Shown piece after piece: positions 27,723-36,192 of a stretch of 64,000 nt of DNA. The number at the start of each line of letters is the position of its first letter. The first letter of the stretch is position 1. Source of the DNA: DATFVJ01 sp963712955 (GTDB taxonomy: Bacteria; Actinomycetota; Actinomycetes; Streptosporangiales; Streptosporangiaceae); NCBI GenBank assembly GCA_963712955.1, contig CAVQKF010000005.1:186001-250000 (forward strand), in the 5' to 3' direction. The position numbers and the translations under genes are program-made. Below the pieces are notes generated by a model that searched no databases, was not told the DNA's origin, and was given only the letters and a program-made list of their open reading frames with translations.

Positions 27723-28126
27723 TTAGCGAAGTTCATGCTTGCATTCACAGGGCCGGCCGCCCTGATCGTAGGCCAGGGTGTGATCTTTGTCGCACCGCGT
27801 GGCGGGCCGCCGGCAGCCGGGGAACGTGCAGGTCCGGTCCCGGATTTCGATCAGGTGCCGCAGCCGCGGGGTCAGCTGGTAGCCGGCCGTCTCCCGGTCG
27901 TGGGCGCAGCACCCGACGGCCAGCGGATCGATCTTGATCAGCAGGGCCCGGCCGCCCGGCGCCCCGTCACCGCAGGCAGCGCCACCGGGGGGAGCGCCAC
28001 CGCCGGGAGCATCACCGCGCGGAGCGCCACCGCCAGGAGCATCACCGCGGGGACCGCCACCGCGGGGACCGCCGCCGGGGGGACCGTCACCGGGGGGACC
28101 GTCACCGGCGGGACCGTGGCCGGGGG
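27723..28126 (-). pseudogene. DUF222-type HNH endonuclease, C-terminal fragment with Gly-Pro-Ala repeats
   Basis: One minus-strand frame gives GGRALLIKIDPLAVG, RHLIEIRDRTCTFPGCRRPA and RCDKDHTLAYDQGG, the HNH domain of the DUF222 family, then stops at 27723 before the final His-rich part. Upstream the same frame is a run of GDGPPG, GGGPRG and GDAPGG units encoded by a degenerate 12-15-base repeat (27960-28126). No start remains. The repeat runs straight into an unrelated transposase fragment. These nucleases spread as multicopy genes in actinobacteria; this one is dead. Confidence 0.65.
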
Positions 28127-28375
28127 GACCTTGTCCCCGAGCCAGCCTTTGCCGTGTTTTTGGCTGTAGCGGGCGCCGGTGTCGTAGGGGGAGACGATCC
28201 GGGCCTTGCCCGGCGGGAGGCCATGCCCGCTGGCCTCCCGCAGGACCACCTTCTCCCCGTGCTCACCGCTGCCGCGGTAGTACTGCTGGATCCAGACCGC
28301 CCGCGTGCGTGGCTCCGCCACCGGATGGCAACCCGGCGGGACCCATGGTGATCCTGCCGCGCGGAATGCTGACTG
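28127..28375 (-). pseudogene. IS1182-like transposase fragment
   Basis: The frame reads RAVWIQQYYRGSGEHGEKV, HGLPPGKARIVSPYDTGARY and KHGKGWLGDKV. The SPYD..ARY and GWLGYKV pattern is the central catalytic part of IS1182-type transposases. Both ends are missing and it is fused to the nuclease repeat at about 28127. Confidence 0.6.
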
Positions 28376-28783
28376 CACGACAGGGATCTGGTCACACGGG
28401 TCCCCAAGCCTGGAGCGGAGCCTCATGCAAGCGATTAATGAAGCGCGATTCCGGCCCGTCCGGCCCCGGCCCGCGCATGGACCGGTCGAGACCACGACGG
28501 CGGATGGGATGACGAGAATCGGCTGCGCGGATTCGGGCTGCGCTGCCTGGAACCCCCGCCCCTTCGGGGCGCGGTCCGAGTCGCAGTTCTGGTACGACCG
28601 GCACATCTCCCAGCCGCTTACGCGCAGTCTTTGGCTGTAAGCCCAGGAAGCAGGTCGGCCTTCGCCCCGGCGCCTGAGCCGACGATCACAGCGACAGTGT
28701 TCGTCGAAGCGTGACATATCAGTTACAGTTAGTGTTCACTGGTCATGCTGGAGTAATTACCTTCCAGACCGGAGGGGTTTGAG
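28376..28783. other. Gene-free stretch before the broken kinase
   Basis: No credible gene. The last 80 bases are AT-richer (ACATATCAGTTACAGTTAGTG) and probably hold the promoter of the kinase remnant. GGAGGGG lies before its GTG start. Confidence 0.4.
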
Positions 28784-29869
28784 CGTGGCATGGATGTCCG
28801 GCCTGCGACGTCGCGCGAGCGCCGCCGCGGCCGTCTCGCTGGTCGTGACGGCCGGAGCGTTGGCCGTCGCGCTCGCCGCAGCGGCCAGCACCGGCGCGGC
28901 GAGCCGGGAGCTGTCGCAACGGCTGGTGCCGGCCGCGCGGCGTCGGGGGTGCTGCTGGAGTACCACACGGCGGAGCAGAATTCACTGCGTGACTATGTGA
29001 CCAGTGAGCGGCCCGCCGCACTGGCGCCGTTCCGTGTGGCCGCAGGCCTGATCCCTGGGCAGCAGGCCGGGCTGGCAGGACTGGTCCGCGGCTACAAGCC
29101 CATGCCTGCCCAGCTCGCTGCGATTACGGCGGCCCAGCGGGCGTGGCTGGCCAAGATCGCAGGACCGCAGCTGGCCCGATGTGCTCGCCCAGACCTGCAA
29201 CCGGGCCGCTACATCCGGTTGCGCGTCTCAGACACAGGCACCGGCATGGACCGCGCCACCCTTGACCGGGTGTTCGAACCGTTCTATACGACCAAACCAA
29301 AAGGCCACGGCACGGGACTCGGGCTCGCAACGGTCTACGGCATCGTGACTCAGGCGGGTGGCAGCGTCCAGATCTACTCAGAGCCCGGGCTCGGCACCAC
29401 CGTCACTGCCCTGCTTCCCGCCAGCGGGGATGCGGTCGCGCCCGAAAACGTGGCGGCCGCGCCCGCCGTCCGCTACGGCCACGGCCACGGTGAGACGATC
29501 CTCCTCGTCGAAGACGAGGAGGATCTACGGGAACTGGCGTGCCGGATCCTGACCCGCAACGGGTACCAGGTATGTGCAGCCACCACTTCACCGGATGCCG
29601 TGTGTCGTGCCGGCGATCTCGAGCAGACCATTGACATGCTTCTCACCGACGTGGTCATGCCGGAAATGCTTGGTAACGAGGTCGCCGACCGAGTACTCGC
29701 CATGCGCCCGGACCTGCCGGTGCTCTACATGTCTGGGTACGCCCAGCCTTTCCTTGGCACCCGCGGTGCCCTCGACCCTCCGATCGACATCCTCGAAAAG
29801 CCCTTTACAGAAGCCACGCTGGTCGCCCGGGTACGTCAAGCCCTCGATCACCGCCGCCAGACAGCATGA
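28784..29869 (+). pseudogene. Hybrid histidine kinase with internal deletion and frameshift
   Basis: GTG 28784 starts a signal anchor (SLVVTAGALAVALAAAAS). A frame change near 28935 is needed to continue into a CHASE3-like sensor (LLEYHTAEQNSLRDYVTSER, MPAQLAAITAAQRAWLAKI). At about 29178 the sequence jumps from the sensor directly to the late ATPase domain (RLRVSDTGTGMDRATLDRVF, GTGLGLATVYGI). The second membrane segment, HisKA with its His, and the N-box are lost. The C-terminal receiver is complete (VEDEEDLRE, LLTDVVMPEMLG, EKPFTEATL). It cannot be a kinase; the receiver part could still be expressed only if the frame is restored. Confidence 0.8.
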
Positions 29870-29955
29870 ACCCTGCTCCTGCTGATCACGAACTCGCGCG
29901 GAGTGACGCTTCCGGCGTATCAGCCAGGTCAGCCCCGGTCCGGGTGCGGACACAA

Positions 29956-30168
29956 TCAGATGCGTTCGCTGCCCTCCACGACGAACAGCGCGAGGGTCGG
30001 GCACTCGGTAACCGCCTGACGGGCGTGCCGCTCCAGTTCAGCGGGCAAGGGATCTTGATTGATGATCGGATAGCCCCATTCGTCCATCTGGATGCGTTCG
30101 GGCAGCAATTCAGCGCAAACGCCGTGGCCAGAGCAGGTAATGGGGTTAACACGCACTCGCAGGTCCAT
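29956..30168 (-). CDS. Small ferredoxin ([3Fe-4S]-type)
   Basis: 70 residues. The cysteine pattern ITCSGHGVCAELLPE with a third Cys in VTECPTLAL, and a non-Cys residue at the second usual ligand position, is that of single-cluster 3Fe-4S ferredoxins of actinomycetes. The start at 30168 lies one base after the stop of the NuoF-like gene, so they are co-translated. It is the likely electron carrier for the NuoF-like and membrane proteins upstream. Confidence 0.85.
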   Translation of the reverse strand: MDLRVRVNPITCSGHGVCAELLPERIQMDEWGYPIINQDPLPAELERHARQAVTECPTLALFVVEGSERI

Positions 30169-30169
30169 C

Positions 30170-31486
30170 TCATTTCCAATCGCGATTGCCCGGTGGGACG
30201 TCGGGCACAGGCAAAAATGGCCGTTGATCCATCGCGCTGCAGCGGCCCTGGTCGTGGCTGCGCTCTTCATGTGCGAACACAATGAGCGCGCTCCTGACGA
30301 ACCTGACGGTCCCGTCCGGGTGATGGCACGCGCCACGCCGTTCGACCAGGCTGGCCCAGCGCAGCAGGTTGGCCCGCATCTGCGGCTCCGGCCGCAGGTC
30401 AGCGACTGCGGCCAGAGCGCCCGCGATGCGTGGCAGTGCGTTGATGCACGGACCGCATTGCCCGGCGGACTCCAGCGCCAGGTAACGGACCACGTTGGCG
30501 CTCTCGGCCAGGCCGCACCAGCCTGCGGGCAGCGCGGCGAGGACACCCGCGCCTACCGCGGCACCCAGCGGGCCAAGCGCCGCGTTGGCCAGCGGCAGCG
30601 ACGCCGCCTGGATAGTCGGGAGCCAGGTGCCGTGATACCCCCCGATAAGCACCGCCTGGGTGGCGGGTGCGTCCAGGGGAAGAAGGCTCCGCAGCGGGGT
30701 GCCGATCGCGGTCTCGATGACCTGGACGGGCCTGTCCAGGGTGTGAATCGTGCAGATCATGCTGCCCGGCTCGTCCGGAGTTCCCACGTCGCGGAACCAG
30801 GCAGGGCCGTGCCGGGCGATCAGGGCAAGATGCGCCAGGGTCTCGACATTCTGGACCAGGGTCGGCGCGCCGCCGACGCCGCGCTCCGACACCGGCGGCC
30901 GATTGAACCTGGGCAGCGCGTTCCCGCCGGAGATCCGGCTCGCGAGGGCCGTCTTCTCACCGGCCAGAAAGCGCGTGGGCGCTTCAACGAGGCGGACGGC
31001 GACGCGATCGACGCAGCGGCCGGTCCGCTCGGCGATGGCGTTGCGCAGGCTCCGTAGCAGCTCTGGGTCGCGGTGCACGTACAGGTATGCCCGCCGCGCG
31101 CCGACAGCCTCGGCGGCGAGTTGAAGCCCGTCGAGCACCAGGTGCGGGGAGACCGATAGCAGCGTCTTGTCCTTGGCGCTCGCCGGCTCGCTCTCCGCGC
31201 CGTTGGCGACGACCACTGGTGGTTCGCCGGCGGCACGCACACCTTGAAGCTTGCGGTGGGTTGGGAATGCGGCGCCGCCGCGTCCGGTGAGGCCGGCCGC
31301 GTCCGCGGCCGCTATCAGTCCAGTGCCGTCCTGGTAGGGCAGCGGTCCGTGTGTATCAACATGCTGGTCCAGGTCAGCCGGCAGGTGTGGCCGCCGGCAA
31401 CAGCCCGCCGAGTCCCACGGCCTGTTCGCCCGCGCCGGGATGTCCGGCGATGTCTTTGCTGAGCGGCACCTGTGATTCGTCTCCAT
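30170..31486 (-). CDS. NuoF-like NADH dehydrogenase subunit
   Basis: 438 residues. GLTGRGGAAFPTHRKLQGV and VVANGAESEPASAKDKTLL match the FMN/NAD-binding core of the 51-kDa subunit family. An SLBB-like region follows (about 245-310), and a C-terminal CGPCINALPRI segment with neighbouring Cys corresponds to the cluster-binding end, although the CxxCxxC motif is reduced. NuoE and NuoG partners are absent, so it is not complex I. It starts one base before the end of the ferric-reductase-like gene and is followed by a ferredoxin, suggesting electron flow between NAD(P)H, FMN, ferredoxin and the membrane protein. Confidence 0.82.
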   Translation of the reverse strand: METNHRCRSAKTSPDIPARANRPWDSAGCCRRPHLPADLDQHVDTHGPLPYQDGTGLIAAADAAGLTGRGGAAFPTHRKLQGVRAAGEPPVVVANGAESEPASAKDKTLLSVSPHLVLDGLQLAAEAVGARRAYLYVHRDPELLRSLRNAIAERTGRCVDRVAVRLVEAPTRFLAGEKTALASRISGGNALPRFNRPPVSERGVGGAPTLVQNVETLAHLALIARHGPAWFRDVGTPDEPGSMICTIHTLDRPVQVIETAIGTPLRSLLPLDAPATQAVLIGGYHGTWLPTIQAASLPLANAALGPLGAAVGAGVLAALPAGWCGLAESANVVRYLALESAGQCGPCINALPRIAGALAAVADLRPEPQMRANLLRWASLVERRGACHHPDGTVRFVRSALIVFAHEERSHDQGRCSAMDQRPFLPVPDVPPGNRDWK

Positions 31487-32164
31487 TCACGGGATCGTCC
31501 GGTGCGTTGTGGCGGGTGGCACGTCGGCCGGAGGCGGTCCGGCTACATCGGGCCCGGCGGCTTGATCTTCTGGTGCTGTATGGGTCTCGGCCAGAATCGC
31601 GGCGAGGCGGCGGTCGCGCGGCACGGCCCGGATAGCGGCGGCCAGCCGCCAGCCCGTTGCCACGCCGACGGCGGCGACGCACGCACATGTCAGGCCGAGT
31701 TCCCAGCCAGAGCGCAGGTCGGTACCCGCGCCGAGGCCGTGAATGAGGGCGACAGGCCACGCCGCAAAGGCGAGCCAGTGAATCGCCAGCCACGTGCGAT
31801 GCCCTATCCGCTGCCGCACCGCACTGGTGATGATTATTGCGGCGAACAGGTCGGTGGATACCGCGCCGAGGCCGATCCACACAGGCTGGTAGGCCGAGAC
31901 GAACGGGACGAACACGGCGGCCACGCTGATGGTCACCGAAGGATCGACGACCGCCGTCAGCACATGGACGGCCACGAACGCCACGGCAAGCAGCGAGATG
32001 TTGCGATGCAGGCCTTCGGCCCCGAATCTCGGTAGCCCGGACAGGCGTCCCTTCTGGTCGACAAGAACGCCGAGGACGATCACAATTGTCAGCAGCAAGA
32101 CGCTGAATATTCCGGTGGCCCTGCCCGTGTGCCATAGCGCGATCCCTGACGCGGCCGAGGTCAT
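31487..32164 (-). CDS. Ferric-reductase-like transmembrane protein
   Basis: 225 residues with about six membrane helices: TGIFSVLLLTIVIVLGVLVD, ISLLAVAFVAVHVLTAVV, VFVPFVSAYQPVWIGLGAV, LFAAIIITSAV, WLAIHWLAFAAWPVALIHGL and LGLTCACVAAVGVATGW. Conserved His in GLHRN, FVAVHVLT, AIHWLAF and ALIHGLG are the expected haem b ligands of the ferric reductase/MsrQ-like superfamily. The tail is Pro/Ala-rich. First gene of a three-gene unit with NuoF-like and ferredoxin genes. A separate AT-rich promoter region lies in 32225-32330. Confidence 0.85.
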   Translation of the reverse strand: MTSAASGIALWHTGRATGIFSVLLLTIVIVLGVLVDQKGRLSGLPRFGAEGLHRNISLLAVAFVAVHVLTAVVDPSVTISVAAVFVPFVSAYQPVWIGLGAVSTDLFAAIIITSAVRQRIGHRTWLAIHWLAFAAWPVALIHGLGAGTDLRSGWELGLTCACVAAVGVATGWRLAAAIRAVPRDRRLAAILAETHTAPEDQAAGPDVAGPPPADVPPATTHRTIP

Positions 32165-32329
32165 GCCCCACCCCCAACGGGCCCTGCATTGCCATCCGCA
32201 TGGCCGCGATCTCCCCGTAATGAAAATATTATCCTCGGCACGGGCACGAAATCAATCACACATACGGGAAGTACGGGAAACTTATGGCCGGGCCAATATG
32301 AGTCAAATAGGGAGGCATCGTAAATGACG

Positions 32330-33286
32330 CTATAAATACCCGCAAGGGGACAAATAAGCGTCTGGATCGCCAGGCCACCCGGCGATCCTTACCACGGAGC
32401 CGTCGGCGCGTACCAGCCGCGCCGGCAGGCCGAGGTCTTCCAGCCACCTGGGTGCGCTGGCGCCCCGGATGATCGCCGCCGTGCTTGCCGTGTTGGCGTC
32501 GACGCAGGTCGCTGCGGCCACGCTCACCGTCCGCCAGCACGACTGCACCGACTGGCCGGTGACCGGATCCACAATGTGGTGGACCCTGCGGCCATCACGC
32601 GACCACGCGCGCACGGTCGTGCCGGAGGTGGCGAGCCCGCCGCTACGGATGGTCACGGTCTGGCCTGGAGCATCGGCCGGCGCCGCGTGGTCGTCCGTCA
32701 CCCGGATCTGCCATCCTCCGCCCGGTCCGGGACCTGCCGTCGCGACATCCCCGCCGAGGCTGAGCAGGACTCCACAGCCGAGAGCACTGGTTGCCCGCGC
32801 GGCACACAGGTCTGACGCCCACGCCTTGGCGGTCGCGCCGAGATCGAGCAGGATCCCGGCGGGAAGCTGGACAAGCCGACGGACCGGGTCGAAACGGATC
32901 CGCTGCCATCCGGGTAGCGGCGCCGCTGCAGCGGGCAGCCGAATGCTGGCGGGGTTGATCTCGCCAAAGTCGCGGTCATAACCGAGTTCGATCAGCGCTT
33001 GCCCACAGGTGGGATCGACGTCCCCAGCGGTAAGCTCCGCCGCGCGCAGGGCAACCTTGAGCGCCTCGGCGAACAACTCGCTGACCTGGGCAGGCGTACC
33101 AGAGGCGGCGTTCAGCCTGGACAACTCCGAGTCGTCACGGAATCTGCTGCAGGCCAGATCGATCTGCGCCAACTGGGCGTCGACCAATGAGCGTGCGGCC
33201 GTGAGCGCGTCATGCTCGGTGACCACAAGCGTGGCTGTGGTGCCGAACACGGGAAAGGTGGCGCTCGCCTCAGTCGCGTCGGCCAC
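32330..33286 (-). CDS. apbE: FAD:protein FMN transferase
   Basis: 318 residues. ApbE signatures: LACSRFRDDSELSRLNA, DVDPTCGQALIELGYD, LLDLGATAKAWASDLCA, LLSLGGDVA and the Mg-site region HHIVDPVTGQ followed by VSVAAATCVDANTAST. No lipobox or signal peptide is obvious, so it is likely cytoplasmic. The enzyme attaches FMN to a Thr of target proteins. No FMN-binding-domain substrate is encoded next to it; the target must be elsewhere or be one of the neighbouring redox proteins. It precedes the ferric-reductase-like gene by 165 bases on the same strand. Confidence 0.92.
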   Translation of the reverse strand: MADATEASATFPVFGTTATLVVTEHDALTAARSLVDAQLAQIDLACSRFRDDSELSRLNAASGTPAQVSELFAEALKVALRAAELTAGDVDPTCGQALIELGYDRDFGEINPASIRLPAAAAPLPGWQRIRFDPVRRLVQLPAGILLDLGATAKAWASDLCAARATSALGCGVLLSLGGDVATAGPGPGGGWQIRVTDDHAAPADAPGQTVTIRSGGLATSGTTVRAWSRDGRRVHHIVDPVTGQSVQSCWRTVSVAAATCVDANTASTAAIIRGASAPRWLEDLGLPARLVRADGSVVRIAGWPGDPDAYLSPCGYL

Positions 33287-33499
33287 GGCACCTCCGAGGC
33301 GGTGAGGTCATGAGATGCACGCCGGTGCCTGCGCAGACCCCATTCACCATCACAGCGTATTCACCCGGCAAGGCGGCTTGCTGCAGGCCTTCACGTACCT
33401 TGCGCTGCTGACACGGTTATGCACGTCATCCGCGGAGCGCAAGGAGGATCACCGCGAGGCATGTCATGCCGCTCATCCGGTCGACGCGGAGCACATGGG
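33287..33499. other. Intergenic region between apbE and the NarL-type gene
   Basis: 213 bases upstream of apbE and downstream of the regulator. No DosR-like box or clear hairpin is seen. Confidence 0.35.
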
Positions 33500-34168
33500 T
33501 CAGTCGCTCTGGTTTTCTGAGAGCCGCGCGGCAAAGGCGGCGGCTTGCTTGCGCCGTCGCATGCCCAGCTTGGTGAGCAGCGATGACACATAGTTCTTGG
33601 CGATCTTTTCCGGCAGAAACATCCGCTCGGCGATCTGCCGGTCGGTCAGGCCCTCGCCGATCAATTCCAGGACCCGCTTCTCCTGCACGGCCAGCGCCGA
33701 CAGGGGATCGGCGCTGGCCATCCGCTCCCGCAGCCGTTCCGTCACCTGAAGCGCCGCGCGCGCATCGAGCGTCGACTGCCCAGCGGCCACCACGCGCACC
33801 GCGCTGACCAAGTCGGAGCCGCATGTCTGCTTCAGGACGTAGCCCGCGGCACCAGCCATGATCGCACCGAGGAGTGCCTGATCATCGCCAAAGGAGGTGA
33901 GCATCAGGCAGGCGGTCTCGGGCAGCTTCGAGCGGATCTCGCGGCAGACCAGCACTCCGTCGCCGTCGGGCAGTCGCACGTCGAGCACGGCGACGTCCGG
34001 CCGCAACGCCGGAATCCGGCCCAGCGCCTCGGCCACCGTCCCGGCCTCGCCGACCACGTCGATGTCCGGTTCGGCGGCCAGGAGATCCCGCACACCCCGC
34101 CGGACGATCTCGTGATCGTCAAGGAGAAACACGCTGATCCGCTCCTGCGCTCCAGCGGTCTCGTTCAT
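33500..34168 (-). CDS. NarL/FixJ-type response regulator (DosR-like paralogue)
   Basis: 222 residues. The receiver 1-125 has FLLDDHEIVRRGVRDLL, VAVLDVRLPDGDGV (phospho-Asp), MLTSF and GYVLKQ. The LuxR-type helix-turn-helix is at 150-210 (EKRVLELIGEGLTDRQIAERMFL and KNYVSSLLTKLGMRRRKQ). It is close to the regulator at 51608-52291 over its whole length. One difference is KIAKNYVSS in the recognition region where the other has KTVKNYVSS. It is divergent from the receiver-kinase gene at 34439, with paired TACT elements between. No GAF-type DosS/DosT sensor is in the window. Confidence 0.9.
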   Translation of the reverse strand: MNETAGAQERISVFLLDDHEIVRRGVRDLLAAEPDIDVVGEAGTVAEALGRIPALRPDVAVLDVRLPDGDGVLVCREIRSKLPETACLMLTSFGDDQALLGAIMAGAAGYVLKQTCGSDLVSAVRVVAAGQSTLDARAALQVTERLRERMASADPLSALAVQEKRVLELIGEGLTDRQIAERMFLPEKIAKNYVSSLLTKLGMRRRKQAAAFAARLSENQSD

Positions 34169-34274
34169 CTGCAGCCCCGTTCCGCACCTCGACGATGATC
34201 ATGTGCGGGGAGAGACCTGCCGACGCACTCTCAGCGGTTACTGCCTCTCATCCGCACACTATTCGTAACCATGC

Positions 34275-34307
34275 TACTTTTCGTAAGTATGCGCATACTA
34301 ATAGTAA
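34275..34307. promoter_or_regulatory. Paired TACT-N4-GTAA elements, 21-bp spacing
   Basis: TACTTTTCGTAA (34275-34286) and TACTAATAGTAA (34296-34307) start exactly 21 bases apart, two helical turns, in the divergent region between the NarL-type regulator and the receiver-kinase unit. The same arrangement occurs at 36112/36133 and 41792/41813. A dimeric or tandem-binding regulator is inferred. Confidence 0.6.
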
Positions 34308-34329
34308 CATCAGCACGTTCGGAGGCGAC

Positions 34330-34434
34330 ATGACATATCCGGCAGTAGGTGCCCTCCGGCCGGTAGGCGACTGCCCCGGACGGACGGCGCATCAGGGCCG
34401 GCCCGTGGCGTCCTGTCCGAATCGAAGGCGTTGA
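34330..34434 (+). CDS. Small leader ORF before the receiver-kinase gene
   Basis: 34 codons from ATG 34330, with GGAGG five bases upstream. It ends 4 bases before the GTG of the next gene, which has no ribosome site of its own. It probably serves for translational coupling. The peptide (TYPAVGALRPVGDCPGRTAH...) shows no known motif. Confidence 0.5.
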   Translation: MTYPAVGALRPVGDCPGRTAHQGRPVASCPNRRR

Positions 34435-34438
34435 CGCC

Positions 34439-35548
34439 GTGACGGGCAGCCCGGGTGGCCAGCGGGTGCTGGTCGTCGATGACGTTGAGGAGATGCGGAC
34501 CGTGATCCGCCGCGCGCTCAGCGCCTCTGGGTACGAGGTCGATGTCGCGTCAACGGTCACCGAGGCGCGCGGAATGGACCCAGCCGGGTACGACGCGGTG
34601 CTAGTCGACGCCAATCTCGGCGCTGAGCGGGGCATCGACCTGGTTGAAGCGCTGCGGTCAGCAGACCCGACCGCGGCGGCGCGGTGCCTGGTGATCACCG
34701 GCGGAAGCGTCGACATGCTTCCCGACGGCGTCGCGTGCCTGGCCAAACCGTTCCGGATGGGTGAGCTGCTCGAGGCGGTGCGCAAGCTGCACCAGCCGGA
34801 TACGCTCACAGCACCCGATGGGCGGGCAGGCATCAGAACCGATTCCGGTGCGCCGCGGCCGGCGCCAGGACCGGCGGGCAGGCGCCAGCCGGTTGCCGAC
34901 GAGCCCCGGACATGGCAGTTGCTGGGCGTCACCCGCCAGATTCGCGAGCGCGAACGCCATGAGCTTGCCGACTTTCTTCACGACGGCCCGATCCAGGACC
35001 TCACCGCTGCCACGCTCGAACTGCAAATGCTGCGCCGGTCGGCGTCATCTGGTCAGGTTGCGCACTTCGGCGCGGTACAGCAGCGGCTGGATTCGGCAGC
35101 CGGATCACTGCGCTGGCTGGTCGATGGGCACTGGCCGTTCCTGCGGCCCGAGACGCAGCTGGCCGCCGCGCTACAGCAGCGGACCGCGTGGCTGCTCGCC
35201 GCGCCGGTTACCGTGGGTGCCGACGAGCTGCCACCGGGGCTGTGCGCGATCGAAGTGCTCATCATCGTCGACGTCGTCGAGCTGATGCTGCTGGGGATGG
35301 TGCCCGCTGGCCTGCCAGCGCGGGCACGGGTCGCGGTGCGGGCCGGGGAGCGGCTGATCCAGATCGAGCTGACGATCACGTCTGCCGCGGAGCATGACCA
35401 CGCGATCGGCGACCCGGCAACGGCGAAGGCATCGCTGGACCGACTGGCCTCGGCGCTGCGGGCCAGCGCGCACAATGAATTCCTTGACCAGATCTGGCGG
35501 GCCAGAATCGACCTCCAAAGGGCAGGCGCCGCAGTGCCCCAACAGTAG
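34439..35548 (+). CDS. Receiver-histidine kinase fusion (REC-HisKA_3-like)
   Basis: 369 residues. N-terminal receiver 1-120: LVVDDVEEMRTVIRRAL, AVLVDANLGAERG (phospho-Asp), VITGGS and LAKPFRMGEL. After a Pro/Arg linker, a dimerisation helix carries the phosphoacceptor in RERERHELADFLHDGPIQDLTAAT, the HisKA_3 pattern of NarX-type kinases. The C-terminal part (210-345) is where an ATPase domain should be, but N-box and DxGxG motifs are not recognisable, so catalysis is uncertain. It may work as a phosphotransfer protein. The paired TACT elements and a leader ORF precede it. Confidence 0.75.
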   Translation: MTGSPGGQRVLVVDDVEEMRTVIRRALSASGYEVDVASTVTEARGMDPAGYDAVLVDANLGAERGIDLVEALRSADPTAAARCLVITGGSVDMLPDGVACLAKPFRMGELLEAVRKLHQPDTLTAPDGRAGIRTDSGAPRPAPGPAGRRQPVADEPRTWQLLGVTRQIRERERHELADFLHDGPIQDLTAATLELQMLRRSASSGQVAHFGAVQQRLDSAAGSLRWLVDGHWPFLRPETQLAAALQQRTAWLLAAPVTVGADELPPGLCAIEVLIIVDVVELMLLGMVPAGLPARARVAVRAGERLIQIELTITSAAEHDHAIGDPATAKASLDRLASALRASAHNEFLDQIWRARIDLQRAGAAVPQQ

Positions 35549-35587
35549 CCGCAGTGCCCCAACAGTAGCCGCAGTGCCCCAACAGTA
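35528..35587 (+). repeat. 20-bp tandem repeat, three perfect copies
   Basis: GCCGCAGTGCCCCAACAGTA is present three times head to tail. The first copy contains the stop codon region of the receiver-kinase gene (TAG 35546-35548), the rest is downstream. Each unit would encode the same PQ-stop end, so copy number does not alter the protein. Confidence 0.95.
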
Positions 35588-35621
35588 CGGTTGCGACCCG
35601 GCGGGGTTGGCGGCCGATGGG

Positions 35622-35972
35622 TCATGACGCGCCGGAGGGGGCGTGGCTCCTGCCGCTGCTGTGTGCGGGGGGGGTGCGCGGGCCGGTGAGCCGCTGGGTG
35701 GGGGTGTGGCCGTGGGTCGTGGCGGCCCGGTGCGCCGGGGTGGCGGTGTGAGTGGGGTCCGGCAGATTGACGGCCAATGCCGCGGCGCCGGCGATGCTGG
35801 TGACAGCGATCGCGGTGGTGAGGCCGGCGAGGCGGGCACGGCCGCGGGTCCGGCCGCGAATGCCGCGGGCTGCGGCGGTCAGGGGCTGGCCGCTGGTGCG
35901 GGACAGGTGGGTGAGGCTGTCTGCCAGGATCGCCTGGATCGTCCTGATTTTCTCCTTTACGTTGATCATCAT
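35622..35972 (-). CDS. Small single-pass membrane protein
   Basis: 116 residues. N-terminal basic helix (INVKEKIRTIQAILADSLTH), a membrane segment at about 49-69 (AGLTTAIAVTSIAGAAALAV) and a Pro/Thr/His-rich tail (GHTPTQRLTGPRTPP). AAGGA precedes the start. The plan of a basic head, one Ala-rich membrane segment and a low-complexity tail recalls the small proteins at 12745-13140 and 18070-18289, also placed beside sensor kinases. Divergent from the PAS kinase at 36193. Confidence 0.5.
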   Translation of the reverse strand: MMINVKEKIRTIQAILADSLTHLSRTSGQPLTAAARGIRGRTRGRARLAGLTTAIAVTSIAGAAALAVNLPDPTHTATPAHRAATTHGHTPTQRLTGPRTPPAHSSGRSHAPSGAS

Positions 35973-36111
35973 TTCCTTGCACCCTTCGTATGTTATCTCT
36001 CACTCTAAGTCACACGCGGGCATTGTCCCCGTTCCGGACGGAGCGTCGGCGTCGCGATGATGCGCACATCCAAGCCCCAGGCACATAAGGCGCCCGGACG
36101 CTGTCGCCGAT

Positions 36112-36144
36112 TACTCAACGTATGATACTTTTTACTTATAGTAG
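36112..36144. promoter_or_regulatory. Paired TACT-type elements, 21-bp spacing
   Basis: TACTCAACGTAT (36112-36123) and TACTTATAGTAG (36133-36144) start exactly 21 bases apart and end 48 bases before the GTG of the hybrid kinase at 36193. Confidence 0.6.
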
Positions 36145-36192
36145 CGACTCAGCATTGCCGGTCCAGGCGGGCGAGGTGGGAGGAGCCTGAGC

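Noticed and set aside
27938..28717. 259-residue minus-strand open frame
   Set aside because: It joins transposase remnant, repeat and nuclease region in the wrong frame for the nuclease; not a single gene.
35528..35587. Short repeats considered as a CRISPR array
   Set aside because: Units are directly adjacent with no spacers, only three copies, and no cas genes exist in the window.
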